Positions 16,601-25,778 of a stretch of 64,000 bases of DNA are shown here, one piece after another. The first letter of the stretch is position 1, and each line of letters starts with the position of its first letter. A program made the translations under genes and the position numbers. Source of the stretch: Neobacillus niacini (lineage in GTDB: Bacteria > Bacillota > Bacilli > Bacillales > Cytobacillaceae); the NCBI RefSeq assembly GCF_023715415.1, contig NZ_JAMBOB010000006.1, forward strand, positions 1 to 64,000, given 5' to 3'. The notes beneath the pieces were generated by a model. That model saw only the letters and a list, made by a program, of their open reading frames with translations. It had not been told where the DNA came from and searched no databases.

Positions 16601-18025
16601 TTACTGTTTGAAGGTAATCGTAAATATTGTCCCTCTTCCTTTTTCACTTTGTACATCAATCTCGCCATTATGAAGAAGTACCAGCTGCTTCACAATCGAT
16701 AAACCTAGACCAAAAGCACCATATGGATTACTTGTCCTGGATATTTCAGCTTTGTAAAAACGACGCCAAATGTTTTGGACCTCACTTGGGTCAATGCCAA
16801 TACCTGTGTCTTCCACTTCAATAATCGTCTTATTTTGTTCACTTCTTCCTCTAATCCAAATGGTACCGTCTGAAGTAAACTGAATACTGTTTTTAGTAAT
16901 ATTAATCAAAATTTGAACAAGGCGATCATAGTCTGCGTTGACCATCACATCTTCGTCTGACTCAACGATAATTTGAACATTCTTCTCATCTGCCTGTGCT
17001 GCCAATTGCTCTTGAATAATTTCTAACACTTCTAACAGTTGGATATCTTCTCTATATAACTGGATTTGATTGGACCTTATTTTTTCATAATCAAGATTTT
17101 CATTTACGAGGCGAATCAGTCTTCTAGCCTCTTGACTCACTAAATTTATTCCTCGTTCCTTATCCTCTTCAGGAATCATGTCATTTTTCAATCCCTCAAC
17201 GACGCCGCTAATAGTTGTTAATGGTGTCCGCATTTCATGGGAAACATCCGCCATAAATTGCCGTCTACGATTCTCTAGTGCTTCAATTTCCTCCATCGAA
17301 TGGTTTAATTTTTTTACCATATGGTTGAAGTCATTGGCCAACTCACCTATTTCATCAAAGTTAGAGGACGGTACGTGAACATGATAATCTCCAGCTGATA
17401 CTAGCGATGTCGCTTCACGTAGCCGTTTAATCCGATTCACATGAATTTTTGAAAGCAGCCAGCTGAGTAAAAACGAAACCCCTAAGGCAATGAGGATGGT
17501 ATAAATTAAAAATTGATTCACTTGGCGAATCATCGCACTTGACCCACTGATTGGCGAGGTTAACAATATCCCACCTACAAACCTGTCGTGATTATCTATA
17601 TAGGGTAAAACGACAAAAGTTACCCCGTCTTGATCAAATCGTTTGTAATCGCTTTGGACAATAATGGTTTGCCCTTTTGTAATCTTTTCCCATTCTGAAG
17701 GTTTCAACTCAATGGCAGGTCCACTACGTCCGACAGCATAAAGATTTGCCTCTTGGTCAAACATACTAAAGCTAATTTTTCTTGAACGTAAAGAATTACT
17801 ATATTGAGTAATAATTTGATCAGTAGCAATCGGATTCCGTTCAATATCAGAAATGATGGCTTTTCCATATGAGATTAACTCATCTGCTTTTTCCTCATAA
17901 ACCAAATTTCCGACATAATGAGCGAACAAAAGACTTAAGACAAGAAAAGCGACAATGATAATACTAATGTGGCTGATAAACTGTTGAGAAAAGTATTTAA
18001 TTCTTATCTGTTTGAATCGACTCAT
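16601..18025 (-). CDS. Sensor histidine kinase (HAMP type)
   Basis: 474 aa: transmembrane segment 1 (about 17-36), extracytoplasmic sensor region, transmembrane segment 2 (about 170-190), HAMP domain, phospho-acceptor His near residue 262 (ADVSHEMRTPLTTI), and an ATPase domain with the N box (NITKNSIQFT), DTGIGI and FGLGLSIVKQL. It autophosphorylates in response to an external signal and passes phosphate to the adjacent regulator. The start ATG lies inside the regulator's coding end (29-nt overlap), so the two are translationally coupled. Its location before htrA suggests envelope or secretion stress, but the sensor region is not diagnostic of CssS. Confidence 0.9.
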   Translation of the reverse strand: MSRFKQIRIKYFSQQFISHISIIIVAFLVLSLLFAHYVGNLVYEEKADELISYGKAIISDIERNPIATDQIITQYSNSLRSRKISFSMFDQEANLYAVGRSGPAIELKPSEWEKITKGQTIIVQSDYKRFDQDGVTFVVLPYIDNHDRFVGGILLTSPISGSSAMIRQVNQFLIYTILIALGVSFLLSWLLSKIHVNRIKRLREATSLVSAGDYHVHVPSSNFDEIGELANDFNHMVKKLNHSMEEIEALENRRRQFMADVSHEMRTPLTTISGVVEGLKNDMIPEEDKERGINLVSQEARRLIRLVNENLDYEKIRSNQIQLYREDIQLLEVLEIIQEQLAAQADEKNVQIIVESDEDVMVNADYDRLVQILINITKNSIQFTSDGTIWIRGRSEQNKTIIEVEDTGIGIDPSEVQNIWRRFYKAEISRTSNPYGAFGLGLSIVKQLVLLHNGEIDVQSEKGRGTIFTITFKQ

Positions 18026-18701
18026 CAAACTTATAACCTACTCCCCATACAGTGTGGAAGAATGGCTGAGATGTAGTTTCTACTTTTTTCCGAAGTCGCT
18101 TAATGTGAACATCTACCGTCCGTTCATCACCGTAAAATTGATATCCCCAAACCCGTTCAAGCAGCTGTTCCCTTGAAAAAACCTGCCGGGGATGCTCCAC
18201 CATATAATATAAGAGATCAAACTCTTTTGGCGTAAGATTTGTAATTGGCACCCCATTAACAAGCACTTCCCGGGTATTTTTGCTTATCTTAAAATGTTCT
18301 GTCTGAAGGAAATCCTCTGTTAGAGAGGTCACTTGCGTTTGATATCTGCGTGTGACCGCTTTAATTCTTGCCATTAGCGTAAGCGGGCTAAAAGGCTTTG
18401 TCACATAGTCATCTGCTCCCATTTCAAGACCGAGCACTTGATCTGACTCTGTATCCTTCGCAGTCAGCATAATAATGGGCACCGTATATTTTTCCTCTCT
18501 AATTTTCCGGCAAATGGTTACCCCATCCATTCCAGGCAGCATCCAATCGACAATCAAAGCATCCCAAGTACCTGTTTTGAACGTGTTGTATCCTTCACTA
18601 CCATCATTCACAAAGGTACCTTCAATTCCTTCCTTTGCAAAAAACATTTCTATCATCGAACAAACACTTGTATTATCTTCAATCACGAGTATTTTCAACA
18701 T
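17997..18701 (-). CDS. OmpR/PhoB-family response regulator
   Basis: 234 aa: receiver domain (1-120) with phospho-acceptor Asp52 (LIVDWMLPGMDG), conserved Thr/Lys (IMLTAKD, VTKPFSP), and a winged-helix DNA-binding domain (about 135-228; LTPKEFDLLYYMVEHP, ERTVDVHIKRLRKKVE, VWGVGYKF). It is coupled with the downstream kinase by overlap. The likely target is the adjacent htrA operon, by analogy with CssR; this is inference. The start ATG sits 7 nt after GGAG. Confidence 0.92.
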   Translation of the reverse strand: MLKILVIEDNTSVCSMIEMFFAKEGIEGTFVNDGSEGYNTFKTGTWDALIVDWMLPGMDGVTICRKIREEKYTVPIIMLTAKDTESDQVLGLEMGADDYVTKPFSPLTLMARIKAVTRRYQTQVTSLTEDFLQTEHFKISKNTREVLVNGVPITNLTPKEFDLLYYMVEHPRQVFSREQLLERVWGYQFYGDERTVDVHIKRLRKKVETTSQPFFHTVWGVGYKFDESIQTDKN

Positions 18702-18824
18702 CCTTCAACTCCTAGCAAAATCTCTTCTTTTCTTCAGTTTAAACGATTTTTACCTCATATCAACTATATCGCAAAAACTTCCCGGCTATTTAATAATTTG
18801 TTCATAGTTTGTTAATATACACGC

Positions 18825-18856
18825 AAAAAAGAGGCCAGGACATATGTCCAGACCTC
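18825..18856 (-). terminator. Terminator of the quinone reductase operon
   Basis: Minus-strand stem around the palindrome GGACATATGTCC flanked by GAGG/CCTC, followed by six T; just downstream of the reductase stop codon. Confidence 0.8.
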
Positions 18857-18878
18857 AAAATGCTTACCTGTTAAAGAT

Positions 18879-19853
18879 TTAAGGTTCTAGTAGTAACTTA
18901 CCCGTCGTTTTTCTTGATTGTAACAATACATGTACATTTGCTGCTTCCTCTAGTGGAAACACACCACCAATCGTAAGCTTCAGTTTTCCTTCTCCTAGAT
19001 AAGATAGTAATTCTACTAAACTACGCTGAAGCAACTCAGGCTTTCTCATTATCTGCGGGAGGAAAAAGCCGATAACAGACTGATTTCGAGCCATCAGTGA
19101 AGATGGATACATTCTGCTCTGCTCTCCGCTTGCTGCACCAAATACAACTAAACGTCCAAAAGTAGCTAGACATTTTAAGGTATTATTGAAAACCTCTCCG
19201 CCTACCATCTCAAGAGCAACATCTACTCCCTTTCCTCCAGTTGCTTCAAGAACCTGTTCTACCCAGTTAGACTCTGTATAGTTAATCAGGACATCTGCAC
19301 CCATTTTGCGGGCTAGTTCTAATTTTTCAGGAGAGCTTGCGGTTGCAATGATTTTCCCCGCACCAAACAGCTTTGCCAATTGTACAGAAAGAGTTCCGAC
19401 ACCACCTGCAGCTGCATGAACGAGAACACTTTCCCCTTTCTCCAAACGTCCCATTGTTTTTAACACATGATAGGCGCTTAACCCTTGGAGCGGTAATGCT
19501 GCTGCATTCTGAAAGTCTAATTGCTCAGGAATCGGAATCAACGAGCGCTCATCAGCAACTGCAAATTCTGAATATCCTCCTGATTCGATTAGCGTAACAA
19601 CCCTCATCCCCGGCTTAGCGTTTGTAACCTTTTCGCCAACTGATGTAACTACTCCAGCAATTTCTGCTCCTGGAATAAATGGGAGAGGAGTTTTAACGAC
19701 ATATTGTCCCTCTCTTCTTGCTGTATCTGCATAGTTGACGCCTATTGCCTTTATTTCAATAAGTACCTCATGCCCTTTTGGAACGGGTCTATCAATCTCA
19801 ACAATCTCTAATACTTCAGGTCCACCAAATTTTTGTAATTGAACTGCTTTCAT
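18879..19853 (-). CDS. NADPH:quinone oxidoreductase, zinc-independent MDR family
   Basis: 324 aa. N-terminal GroES-like domain (GVNYADTARREGQYV, PFIPGAEIAGVV) and a Rossmann domain with AAAGGVGTLSVQLAK and GADVLINY are typical of quinone oxidoreductases (crotonase-cluster MDR proteins). The structural zinc cysteines are absent. It reduces quinones or enoyl compounds using NADPH. It is the last gene of a transcription unit with the crotonase (15-nt gap) and phosphotransferase genes, so a role in acyl-chain metabolism is plausible. The ATG follows AAAGGGAG. Confidence 0.88.
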   Translation of the reverse strand: MKAVQLQKFGGPEVLEIVEIDRPVPKGHEVLIEIKAIGVNYADTARREGQYVVKTPLPFIPGAEIAGVVTSVGEKVTNAKPGMRVVTLIESGGYSEFAVADERSLIPIPEQLDFQNAAALPLQGLSAYHVLKTMGRLEKGESVLVHAAAGGVGTLSVQLAKLFGAGKIIATASSPEKLELARKMGADVLINYTESNWVEQVLEATGGKGVDVALEMVGGEVFNNTLKCLATFGRLVVFGAASGEQSRMYPSSLMARNQSVIGFFLPQIMRKPELLQRSLVELLSYLGEGKLKLTIGGVFPLEEAANVHVLLQSRKTTGKLLLEP

Positions 19854-19868
19854 GTAAAAACTCCCTTT

Positions 19869-20648
19869 CTATCTGCCTTTATAAACTGGATTTCTTTTTT
19901 CCTTAAAGGCAGCGACGCCTTCCTTGTGGTCTTCTGTTTGAATCATTAATACCTGTGTAAGCCGCTCTTCTTCAAGGATTTCTTCGAGTGTTGCGTTGAA
20001 GGAATGGTCAATTAATTTCTTTTGTTTACCAAATGCTTTTCCAGGACCCTGGGCTAAATTAAGTGCTATTTTTGTTGTTTCCTCTTGGAGCCGCTCTAAT
20101 GAGAACAAAGCATTAATCACACCTAATTGGTAGAGACGCTTGGCAGGAATCGGTTCCGCACTAAAGAAGAATTGCTTGGCTAAGTGTGGGCCAATCAGCT
20201 TCGGAAGGAAATAGGATCCACCACCATCCGATACGAGACCTACCTTCGAGAAGCTAAGGGCAAATTTACTATCCTCAGCAGCAACAATTATGTCACACGC
20301 TAACGCTAAATTGAAACCAGCACCTGCTGCAAAACCATGCACAGAAGCGATAATTGGTTTTTCTATATCCTTCATCAATAGAATGAGCTCATTTAATTTA
20401 CCTATATGTTCATAGGTTTGATTCCCATCTGCCTGTCCCATTGTTTTCACATCACCGCCAGCACTAAAAGCACGGCCTGAACCAGACAAGACAATTACCT
20501 GTACATCAAGATCATTTTTTGCTTCATGCAGTGCGTCTTTCAATCCTAGAATCATATCCGAACTAAATGCATTCAAACTCTCAGGACGGTTCAGCGTTAA
20601 AGACAAAACCGGTCCTAACTTCTCAACTATTAAGTCATTATTTTTCAA
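19869..20648 (-). CDS. Enoyl-CoA hydratase/isomerase (crotonase family)
   Basis: 259 aa. The crotonase oxyanion-hole blocks are present: SGSGRAFSAGGDVKTM (about 55-70) and VHGFAAGAGFNLALACD (about 103-119), followed by FSKVGLVSDGGGSYFLPKLIG. The Glu residues used by true hydratases are replaced or shifted (SDGGGS), as in PaaG/isomerase-like members, so the reaction may be isomerisation rather than hydration. The start is TTG, 9 nt after GGAGG. Between it and the upstream phosphotransferase gene lies the 20-nt repeat array. Confidence 0.85.
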   Translation of the reverse strand: MKNNDLIVEKLGPVLSLTLNRPESLNAFSSDMILGLKDALHEAKNDLDVQVIVLSGSGRAFSAGGDVKTMGQADGNQTYEHIGKLNELILLMKDIEKPIIASVHGFAAGAGFNLALACDIIVAAEDSKFALSFSKVGLVSDGGGSYFLPKLIGPHLAKQFFFSAEPIPAKRLYQLGVINALFSLERLQEETTKIALNLAQGPGKAFGKQKKLIDHSFNATLEEILEEERLTQVLMIQTEDHKEGVAAFKEKRNPVYKGR

Positions 20649-20680
20649 TAAAATCTTCCTCCCTTATCTCCTTGCTTGCT

Positions 20681-20932
20681 ATCCGCTAGTAAATTTCGCT
20701 ATCCGCTAGTAAATTTCGTTATCCGCTAGTAAATCCCGCTATCCGCTAGTAAATCCCGCTATCCGCTAGTAAATTTCGCTATCCGCTAGTAAATCCCGCT
20801 ATCCGCTAGTAAATTTCGCTATCCGCTAGTAAATCCCGCTATCCGCCAGTAAATTTCGTTATCCGCCAGTAAATTTCGTTATCCGCCAGTAAATTTCGTT
20901 ATCCGCCAGTAAATTTCGTTATCCGCTAGTAA
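20681..20932. repeat. 20-nt tandem repeat array, 12 full copies plus one partial
   Basis: Unit ATCCGCTAGTAAATTTCGCT repeats with exact 20-nt period from 20681; units begin at 20681, 20701 and so on to 20901, with a 12-nt partial copy at 20921. Variants occur in blocks: TTT or CCC at unit positions 14-16, CGCT or CGTT at the end, and GCTAG or GCCAG inside the last five units. No spacers and no coding frame. It sits within an apparent operon, between the phosphotransferase and crotonase genes, and touches the stop codon region of the former. Confidence 0.95.
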
Positions 20933-20934
20933 TT

Positions 20935-22008
20935 CTACAATTCTCCAGAAGAAACCCTGGCCGCATGCTCAATTAACATTTTTGCTTTGTCATTAAAATG
21001 AGCAAACCGAAGATCATTGGTTTGACCTTTTATATACCGATAGTAAATTTGTTGGCAAATGACAGCTAGTTTAAAGTAGGCAAAGGTTAAATAAAAGTTC
21101 ATATTGGTTACGTCTCGGCCGCTTTTCTTCGCATAAAGCTCAATGAATTGCTTTCTTGTAAAGAATCCATCATTTACCGTGACAGGTGCTTTGCCTAGCC
21201 CATTTTTTATTTCCACCGGATCATCGGCTTGATTCCAATAACTCATGACCACCCCAAGATCTGCCAGCGGATCACCGACTGTTGTCATTTCCCAATCAAA
21301 TAACCCCACCATTTCCGATAAACTTTCATTAAACATCGCATTATTAAATTTGTAGTCATAGTGAATGACAGTTGAAGTTTGTTGAACCGGAATATTTGCT
21401 GCAAGCCATCTTTTCAGAGATTCAACAGCAGCAATTTCACCCGTTTTCACTCTTTCATAGCGTCCTAACCAGCTATGGACCTGTCTTTCAGTGAAACCCT
21501 CAGGCTTACTAATTGCTCCCAGGCCGGTCTCTTTATAGTTAATCCCGTGAAGTTCCACTAATTTTTCTACCATCACCTCGGACAGTTGTTGACATAGCGC
21601 TTTCGTTACCGAAATTCCCTCCGGAAAAGAAGTGTCAATGACCGTACCGTTTTTCCGTTCCATGATGAAAAATGGACTTCCAACAATTCCCTCCTGCTTG
21701 GAAAACAGGATTGGTTTCGGGGTGACTGAAAAGACTGGATGAAGCTCAGAGATAATGGTAAATTCTCTTTCCATATCATGTGCTTTAGGTGCAAGTGGTC
21801 CTAAAGGCGGACGTCGCAAAACCGCTTCCCAATCGCCTATTTTTATTTGATACGTTAAATTAGAATGACCTGCGGAAAATTGCAGAAGTTCGAGAGTGCC
21901 ATTTGGCAGGTTTTCAATATTGCTGCGTAAAAATAGTTCTAATACAGCTAAATCTAATTCCTCCCCTTTTCGGACAGGAATGGTATCTTTACTCAATTGG
22001 TGCGGCAT
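20935..22008 (-). CDS. Aminoglycoside-phosphotransferase-fold kinase (ACAD10/11-like)
   Basis: 357 aa, APH/choline-kinase fold. Visible are the nucleotide loop FSAGHSNLTYQI, the Lys/Glu region (FFIMERKNGTVI), the Brenner catalytic loop VIHYDYKFNNAMFN and the metal-binding DWE (GLFDWEMTTVGDPLADLG). Members next to acyl-CoA dehydrogenases resemble the kinase domain of ACAD10/11, which phosphorylates 4-hydroxy fatty acyl-CoAs; genuine aminoglycoside resistance is unlikely. The operon context (acyl-CoA ligase, dehydrogenase, crotonase) supports that reading. The ATG follows AGGGGGAA, and an operator-like site lies 47 nt upstream. Confidence 0.85.
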   Translation of the reverse strand: MPHQLSKDTIPVRKGEELDLAVLELFLRSNIENLPNGTLELLQFSAGHSNLTYQIKIGDWEAVLRRPPLGPLAPKAHDMEREFTIISELHPVFSVTPKPILFSKQEGIVGSPFFIMERKNGTVIDTSFPEGISVTKALCQQLSEVMVEKLVELHGINYKETGLGAISKPEGFTERQVHSWLGRYERVKTGEIAAVESLKRWLAANIPVQQTSTVIHYDYKFNNAMFNESLSEMVGLFDWEMTTVGDPLADLGVVMSYWNQADDPVEIKNGLGKAPVTVNDGFFTRKQFIELYAKKSGRDVTNMNFYLTFAYFKLAVICQQIYYRYIKGQTNDLRFAHFNDKAKMLIEHAARVSSGEL

Positions 22009-22054
22009 TAAATTCCCCCTATCTATTTTTTTAAAAAATTCAGTCTATTCTGTA

Positions 22055-22076
22055 CATTCTGACTGGATAGTAGGTA
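22055..22076. promoter_or_regulatory. Putative TetR-regulator operator, phosphotransferase operon
   Basis: 22-nt site centred on ACTGGATAGTAGGTA. It matches the reverse complement of the site at 25687-25708 at 17 of 22 positions. Both sites lie directly upstream of fatty-acid degradation genes, with a TetR gene between them. Confidence 0.5.
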
Positions 22077-22124
22077 ATAGTGTGAAGGGAGAGTTAGCAG
22101 ATAGTCTAAACCCTCCTTTTTTTA

Positions 22125-22688
22125 TTAATTTACTTGAATTCCTTCTAATATCATTTCAACAAAAGTCTCAGCTACTTCACGATCAGTAGAAACTCCACTT
22201 GGATTAAACCATTGATAACTCCAATTGGATGCACCTAGAATACCAAAGGTTACGATATGCGTATTTAAGTCGCCTCGGAATTCTCCCTTATCCACTCCGT
22301 CAATCAGTAGTTTCTCAATATTCAAACGGAATTCATCCCGTTTAGGTACGATGAGGGCAAGTCTTTCTTCATTTAGATTTTTCATTTCCCTAAAGAAGAT
22401 TTTAGCAGCAGATCCTTGTGTTTTTATTTTCCCAATTAGCAAGTAAACAATCCCGAACAGCTTCTCTTTGCAGCTTCCGGTATCCGCCAAAATTTCTCTT
22501 TGTTTTTCTAGTAAATAATTAATGTATCCCAAATTAATATCCATTAAGAGTTCTTCTTTACTAGAAAAATAATAATAAAAGGTCCCTTTGGTTACACCTA
22601 TAGAATCCACAATGTCCTGAATAGATGTTTCCTTAAAGCCCTTTTTCTCAAACAATCGGATACTGTGCTCTGTTAATTTATCTTTCAC
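22125..22688 (-). CDS. TetR-family transcriptional regulator
   Basis: 187 aa. N-terminal helix-turn-helix (about 1-50: GFKETSIQDIVDSIGVTKGTFYYYFSSKEELL) is standard TetR; the C-terminal domain should bind an effector, by context an acyl-CoA. The GTG start follows AGGA. It is the third gene of an apparent operon (acyl-CoA dehydrogenase, acyl-CoA ligase, regulator) and presumably represses it and the phosphotransferase-crotonase-reductase unit through the shared operator. The relation to B. subtilis FadR is one of role and family, not shown by a shared binding motif. Confidence 0.9.
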   Translation of the reverse strand: MKDKLTEHSIRLFEKKGFKETSIQDIVDSIGVTKGTFYYYFSSKEELLMDINLGYINYLLEKQREILADTGSCKEKLFGIVYLLIGKIKTQGSAAKIFFREMKNLNEERLALIVPKRDEFRLNIEKLLIDGVDKGEFRGDLNTHIVTFGILGASNWSYQWFNPSGVSTDREVAETFVEMILEGIQVN

Positions 22689-22785
22689 CGCTTATGTCCT
22701 CGCAATCTGTAATAGGTCTAGTGAAATTATAACATATTCTTTTTCGCAACTATTACGGGCAATATACAGAAAATTGTTAGTCTTT

Positions 22786-24399
22786 CTATTTTTTTACTGA
22801 CTCTTCTCGTAAGGCACGACGGAGAATTTTACCGACTTGTGTCTTAGGTAATTGCTCACGGAATTCAACATTTCTTGGAACTTTATAAGATGCCATATTT
22901 TGCTTACAATAGTGAATAACATCTTCCTCAGTAAGTGATTGACCAGCCTTTAAAACGACAAAAGCCTTTACATCCTCTCCACGGTAAGCATCAGGAACTC
23001 CAATGACAACGGCTTCTTGAATAGCAGGATGCTCATAAAGCACTTCTTCGATATCTCGAGGATAAATATTGAAACCGCTCGCAATAATTAAATCCTTTTT
23101 ACGATCAACGATATATAAATAACCATCTTCATCCACTCTTGCTAAATCCCCAGTATATAGCCAGCCATCTCTTAATGTATTGGCTGTTTCTTCGGGCATA
23201 TTCCAGTAACCCTTCATAATCTGCGGGCCTTTAATAATCACTTCACCTAATTCCCCAACTGGAACTTCTTCTAAACCACTGGCCACATCTACAATTTTAT
23301 ATTCTGTAGATGGCATCCCAATGCCAACACTTCCTGGCTTACGGTCTGCAAAAGGCGGGTTGCAATGTGTGGTTGGAGACGCTTCGGAAAGTCCATAACC
23401 TTCCAAAATCTTTGCCCCTGTTTTTCTTTCAAATTCACGGAGAAGTTCTACCGGCATAGGTGCACTGCCGCTATTACAGGTTTTTATACTATTCAATCCG
23501 TACTCCTCTGCACGTGGATGATTGGTAATAGCCACATACATGGTTGGAACCCCTGGGAAAGTAGTAGGCTGTTCATGTTTGATTGTATTTAATACTTCCT
23601 CTAAATCAAAACGTGGAAGCATAATCGATTCCCCGCCAGTAAAAATGGTTAGGTTCATACAGGCTGTCATTCCAAATACATGGAAAAGAGGAATAACTGT
23701 TAAACAGCGTTCTTTTCCTAATTCAAACTCATGTTTGAAAAATTCATAGGATTGAAGCACGTTTGCCACAATGTTTCGGTGGGTTAACATCGCTCCCTTT
23801 GACCTTCCGGTTGTGCCGCCTGTATATTGAAGGACAGCGATATCATGCTCCAATTCAATCTTTACAGGAGTTACCTTTCCGTTTCCAGTTGCTACGAATT
23901 GTTCAAAGCTGCAATCTGGAGTGAAATCTTGTCCAGATGGCTGCAGGCTGACGACAATGATATTCTTTAAACTAGTCCGTTGCTGAACACTTTTTACTCG
24001 AGGATACAACGCATCCATGACTACGATGGTTTCTGCTCCAGAGTCATTCAGGATATATTCAAGCTCTCGCTCTACACTCATAGGATTTACTTGAGTCACA
24101 ATTGCCCCAGCACCTAGCGTGCCATAATAAGAAATGACATATTGCGGGCAGTTCGGAAGCATTAGTGCCACACGGTCCCCCTTTTGAACTTGATTTTGCT
24201 GAAGAGCAGAAGTAAACCCTTGAGATAGTCCTAATAATTGCTGATAGGTTATTTTTCTTCCAAAGAAGGATAGTGCATTATTTGTAGGATATTTTGCGGT
24301 CGTTTCTTGTAGTATTTCTACTAGATTTGTTTCAGGAGTTGAGATTGTTGATGAAATCGAGTCAGGATATTGTGCCATACCAATTTTCTTTCCAGCCAT
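22786..24399 (-). CDS. Long-chain fatty-acid-CoA ligase
   Basis: 537-aa AMP-forming acyl-CoA synthetase. The P-loop motif YTGGTTGRSKGAMLTH (about residues 192-207), GYGLSEASP, the hinge YTGDLARVDEDGYLYIVDRKKD and the C-terminal catalytic Lys (PKTQVGKILRRALRE) are all intact. It activates fatty acids with ATP and CoA for beta-oxidation. The ATG follows TTGGAGGG. It lies 61 nt behind the acyl-CoA dehydrogenase and 97 nt before the TetR gene. Similar to LcfA; chain length cannot be read from sequence. Confidence 0.92.
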   Translation of the reverse strand: MAGKKIGMAQYPDSISSTISTPETNLVEILQETTAKYPTNNALSFFGRKITYQQLLGLSQGFTSALQQNQVQKGDRVALMLPNCPQYVISYYGTLGAGAIVTQVNPMSVERELEYILNDSGAETIVVMDALYPRVKSVQQRTSLKNIIVVSLQPSGQDFTPDCSFEQFVATGNGKVTPVKIELEHDIAVLQYTGGTTGRSKGAMLTHRNIVANVLQSYEFFKHEFELGKERCLTVIPLFHVFGMTACMNLTIFTGGESIMLPRFDLEEVLNTIKHEQPTTFPGVPTMYVAITNHPRAEEYGLNSIKTCNSGSAPMPVELLREFERKTGAKILEGYGLSEASPTTHCNPPFADRKPGSVGIGMPSTEYKIVDVASGLEEVPVGELGEVIIKGPQIMKGYWNMPEETANTLRDGWLYTGDLARVDEDGYLYIVDRKKDLIIASGFNIYPRDIEEVLYEHPAIQEAVVIGVPDAYRGEDVKAFVVLKAGQSLTEEDVIHYCKQNMASYKVPRNVEFREQLPKTQVGKILRRALREESVKK

Positions 24400-24460
24400 T
24401 ATTTTCCCTCCAAATTCTCACTTAAGGTTAAAAAAACAAGACCCCCAACATCAACGGAAA

Positions 24461-25669
24461 TCATTGATATTTTCTTAATTCAAGCTTCGCTATCTGAGCA
24501 CGGTGCACCTCATCTGGACCGTCTGCAAGTCTTAGTGTTCTAGAGTTCGCCCACATCGCTGCGAGTGGAAAATCATCTGATACACCTGCACCTCCGAAAG
24601 CTTGAATCGCTCTGTCTATCACACGTAAAGCCATGTTAGGTGCCACCACTTTGATCATAGCAATCTCTGTTTTCGCCTCTTTGTTTCCAACAGTATCCAT
24701 CATATATGCTGCCTTTAGTGTCAATAACCTAGCTTGTTCAATTTCTATCCTTGAATCAGCAATCCATTCCTTAATAACCCCTTGGCTTGAAAGTGGTCTT
24801 CCAAAAGCTTCAAGTTCTTGAACACGCTTACATAAAAGTTCAAGAGCACGCTCCGCTGCACCAATCGATCTCATACAGTGATGAATTCTTCCAGGTCCTA
24901 ATCTTCCTTGAGCTATCGCAAATCCTTTACCTTCACCCCACAGAATATTTTCTGCAGGAACTCTAACATTTTCAAAAGAAATTTCAGCGTGCCCATGAGG
25001 GGCATGATCATAGCCGAAAACATGCAGCATCCTTTCAATTGTAACCCCCGGGGTATCAAGAGGTACGAGAATCATCGACTGCTGTTCATGATGGTTGGCA
25101 TTAAAATCTGTTTTCCCCATGACAATCGCTATCTTACATCTAGGATCTCCAGCGCCAGATGACCACCATTTACGTCCATTTATGATATACTCATCGCCAT
25201 CTCTGACAATGCTTGCTTCAATATTTGTTGCATCAGAAGAAGCTACCGCCGGTTCAGTCATGGAAAAGCAAGAACGTATTTCCCCTGCTAGTAAAGGTTT
25301 AAGCCACTTTTCCTTTTGTTCCGCTTTACCATAGCGAACAATTACTTCCATATTGCCAGTATCTGGTGCACTGCAGTTAAACACTTCAGGTCCAATCATG
25401 GAGCGCCCCATAATTTCGCAAAGCGGTGCATATTCTAAGTTTGTTAAACCTGCTCCATATTCACTTTCGGGGAGAAATAAGTTCCAGAGACCAGCAGCCT
25501 TTGCTTTTCCCTTTAAGTCCTCCATTACCTGAGGAACAGTGCTCCACCTATTTTCCTGCTCGTTTAATTGCAGCTCATACACTTTTTCATTAGGATATAC
25601 GTTTTGTTCCATGAAGTTTGTCAGCTTTGTCTGTAACTCTTTCACTTTAGCAGAATATAAAAATTCCAT
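24461..25669 (-). CDS. Acyl-CoA dehydrogenase (ACAD10/11-like)
   Basis: 402-aa flavoprotein. Seen are [20 protein letters not shown] (FAD/substrate region), [33 protein letters not shown], and the C-terminal [43 protein letters not shown] typical of the ACAD11/FadE-like group. It oxidises acyl-CoA to enoyl-CoA, passing electrons to ETF. The start is the ATG at 25669, 7 nt after GGAGGG. It is the first gene of its operon, behind a TTGAAT/TATAAT promoter with an operator overlapping the transcript start. Confidence 0.92.
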   Translation of the reverse strand: MEFLYSAKVKELQTKLTNFMEQNVYPNEKVYELQLNEQENRWSTVPQVMEDLKGKAKAAGLWNLFLPESEYGAGLTNLEYAPLCEIMGRSMIGPEVFNCSAPDTGNMEVIVRYGKAEQKEKWLKPLLAGEIRSCFSMTEPAVASSDATNIEASIVRDGDEYIINGRKWWSSGAGDPRCKIAIVMGKTDFNANHHEQQSMILVPLDTPGVTIERMLHVFGYDHAPHGHAEISFENVRVPAENILWGEGKGFAIAQGRLGPGRIHHCMRSIGAAERALELLCKRVQELEAFGRPLSSQGVIKEWIADSRIEIEQARLLTLKAAYMMDTVGNKEAKTEIAMIKVVAPNMALRVIDRAIQAFGGAGVSDDFPLAAMWANSRTLRLADGPDEVHRAQIAKLELRKYQ

Positions 25670-25686
25670 CACTTCACCCTCCTCTA

Positions 25687-25708
25687 TACATACTAACCAG
25701 TAGGTATG
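25687..25708. promoter_or_regulatory. Putative TetR-regulator operator, acyl-CoA dehydrogenase operon
   Basis: Imperfect palindrome CATACTAACCAGTAGGTATG (25689-25708) plus two flanking nt, lying just downstream of the promoter -10 (25720-25725), where a bound repressor would block elongation. It is related to the site at 22055-22076. Confidence 0.55.
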
Positions 25709-25719
25709 CCACAGCTACT

Positions 25720-25747
25720 ATTATACCTCCAAACATTAAATATTCAA
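25720..25747 (-). promoter_or_regulatory. SigA promoter of the acyl-CoA dehydrogenase operon
   Basis: On the minus strand TTGAAT (25742-25747), 16 nt, TATAAT (25720-25725). Confidence 0.65.
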
Positions 25748-25778
25748 AATTATTTCTAAATATTCTAACAAATAATCA

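Noticed and set aside
20681..20932. Possible CRISPR array
   Set aside because: The 20-nt units are contiguous with no unique spacers and no cas genes nearby; it is a tandem repeat.
20935..22008. Aminoglycoside resistance gene
   Set aside because: The fold is APH-like, but the neighbours are fatty-acid degradation genes and the motifs fit the ACAD10/11-associated kinases; no reason to call it a resistance gene.
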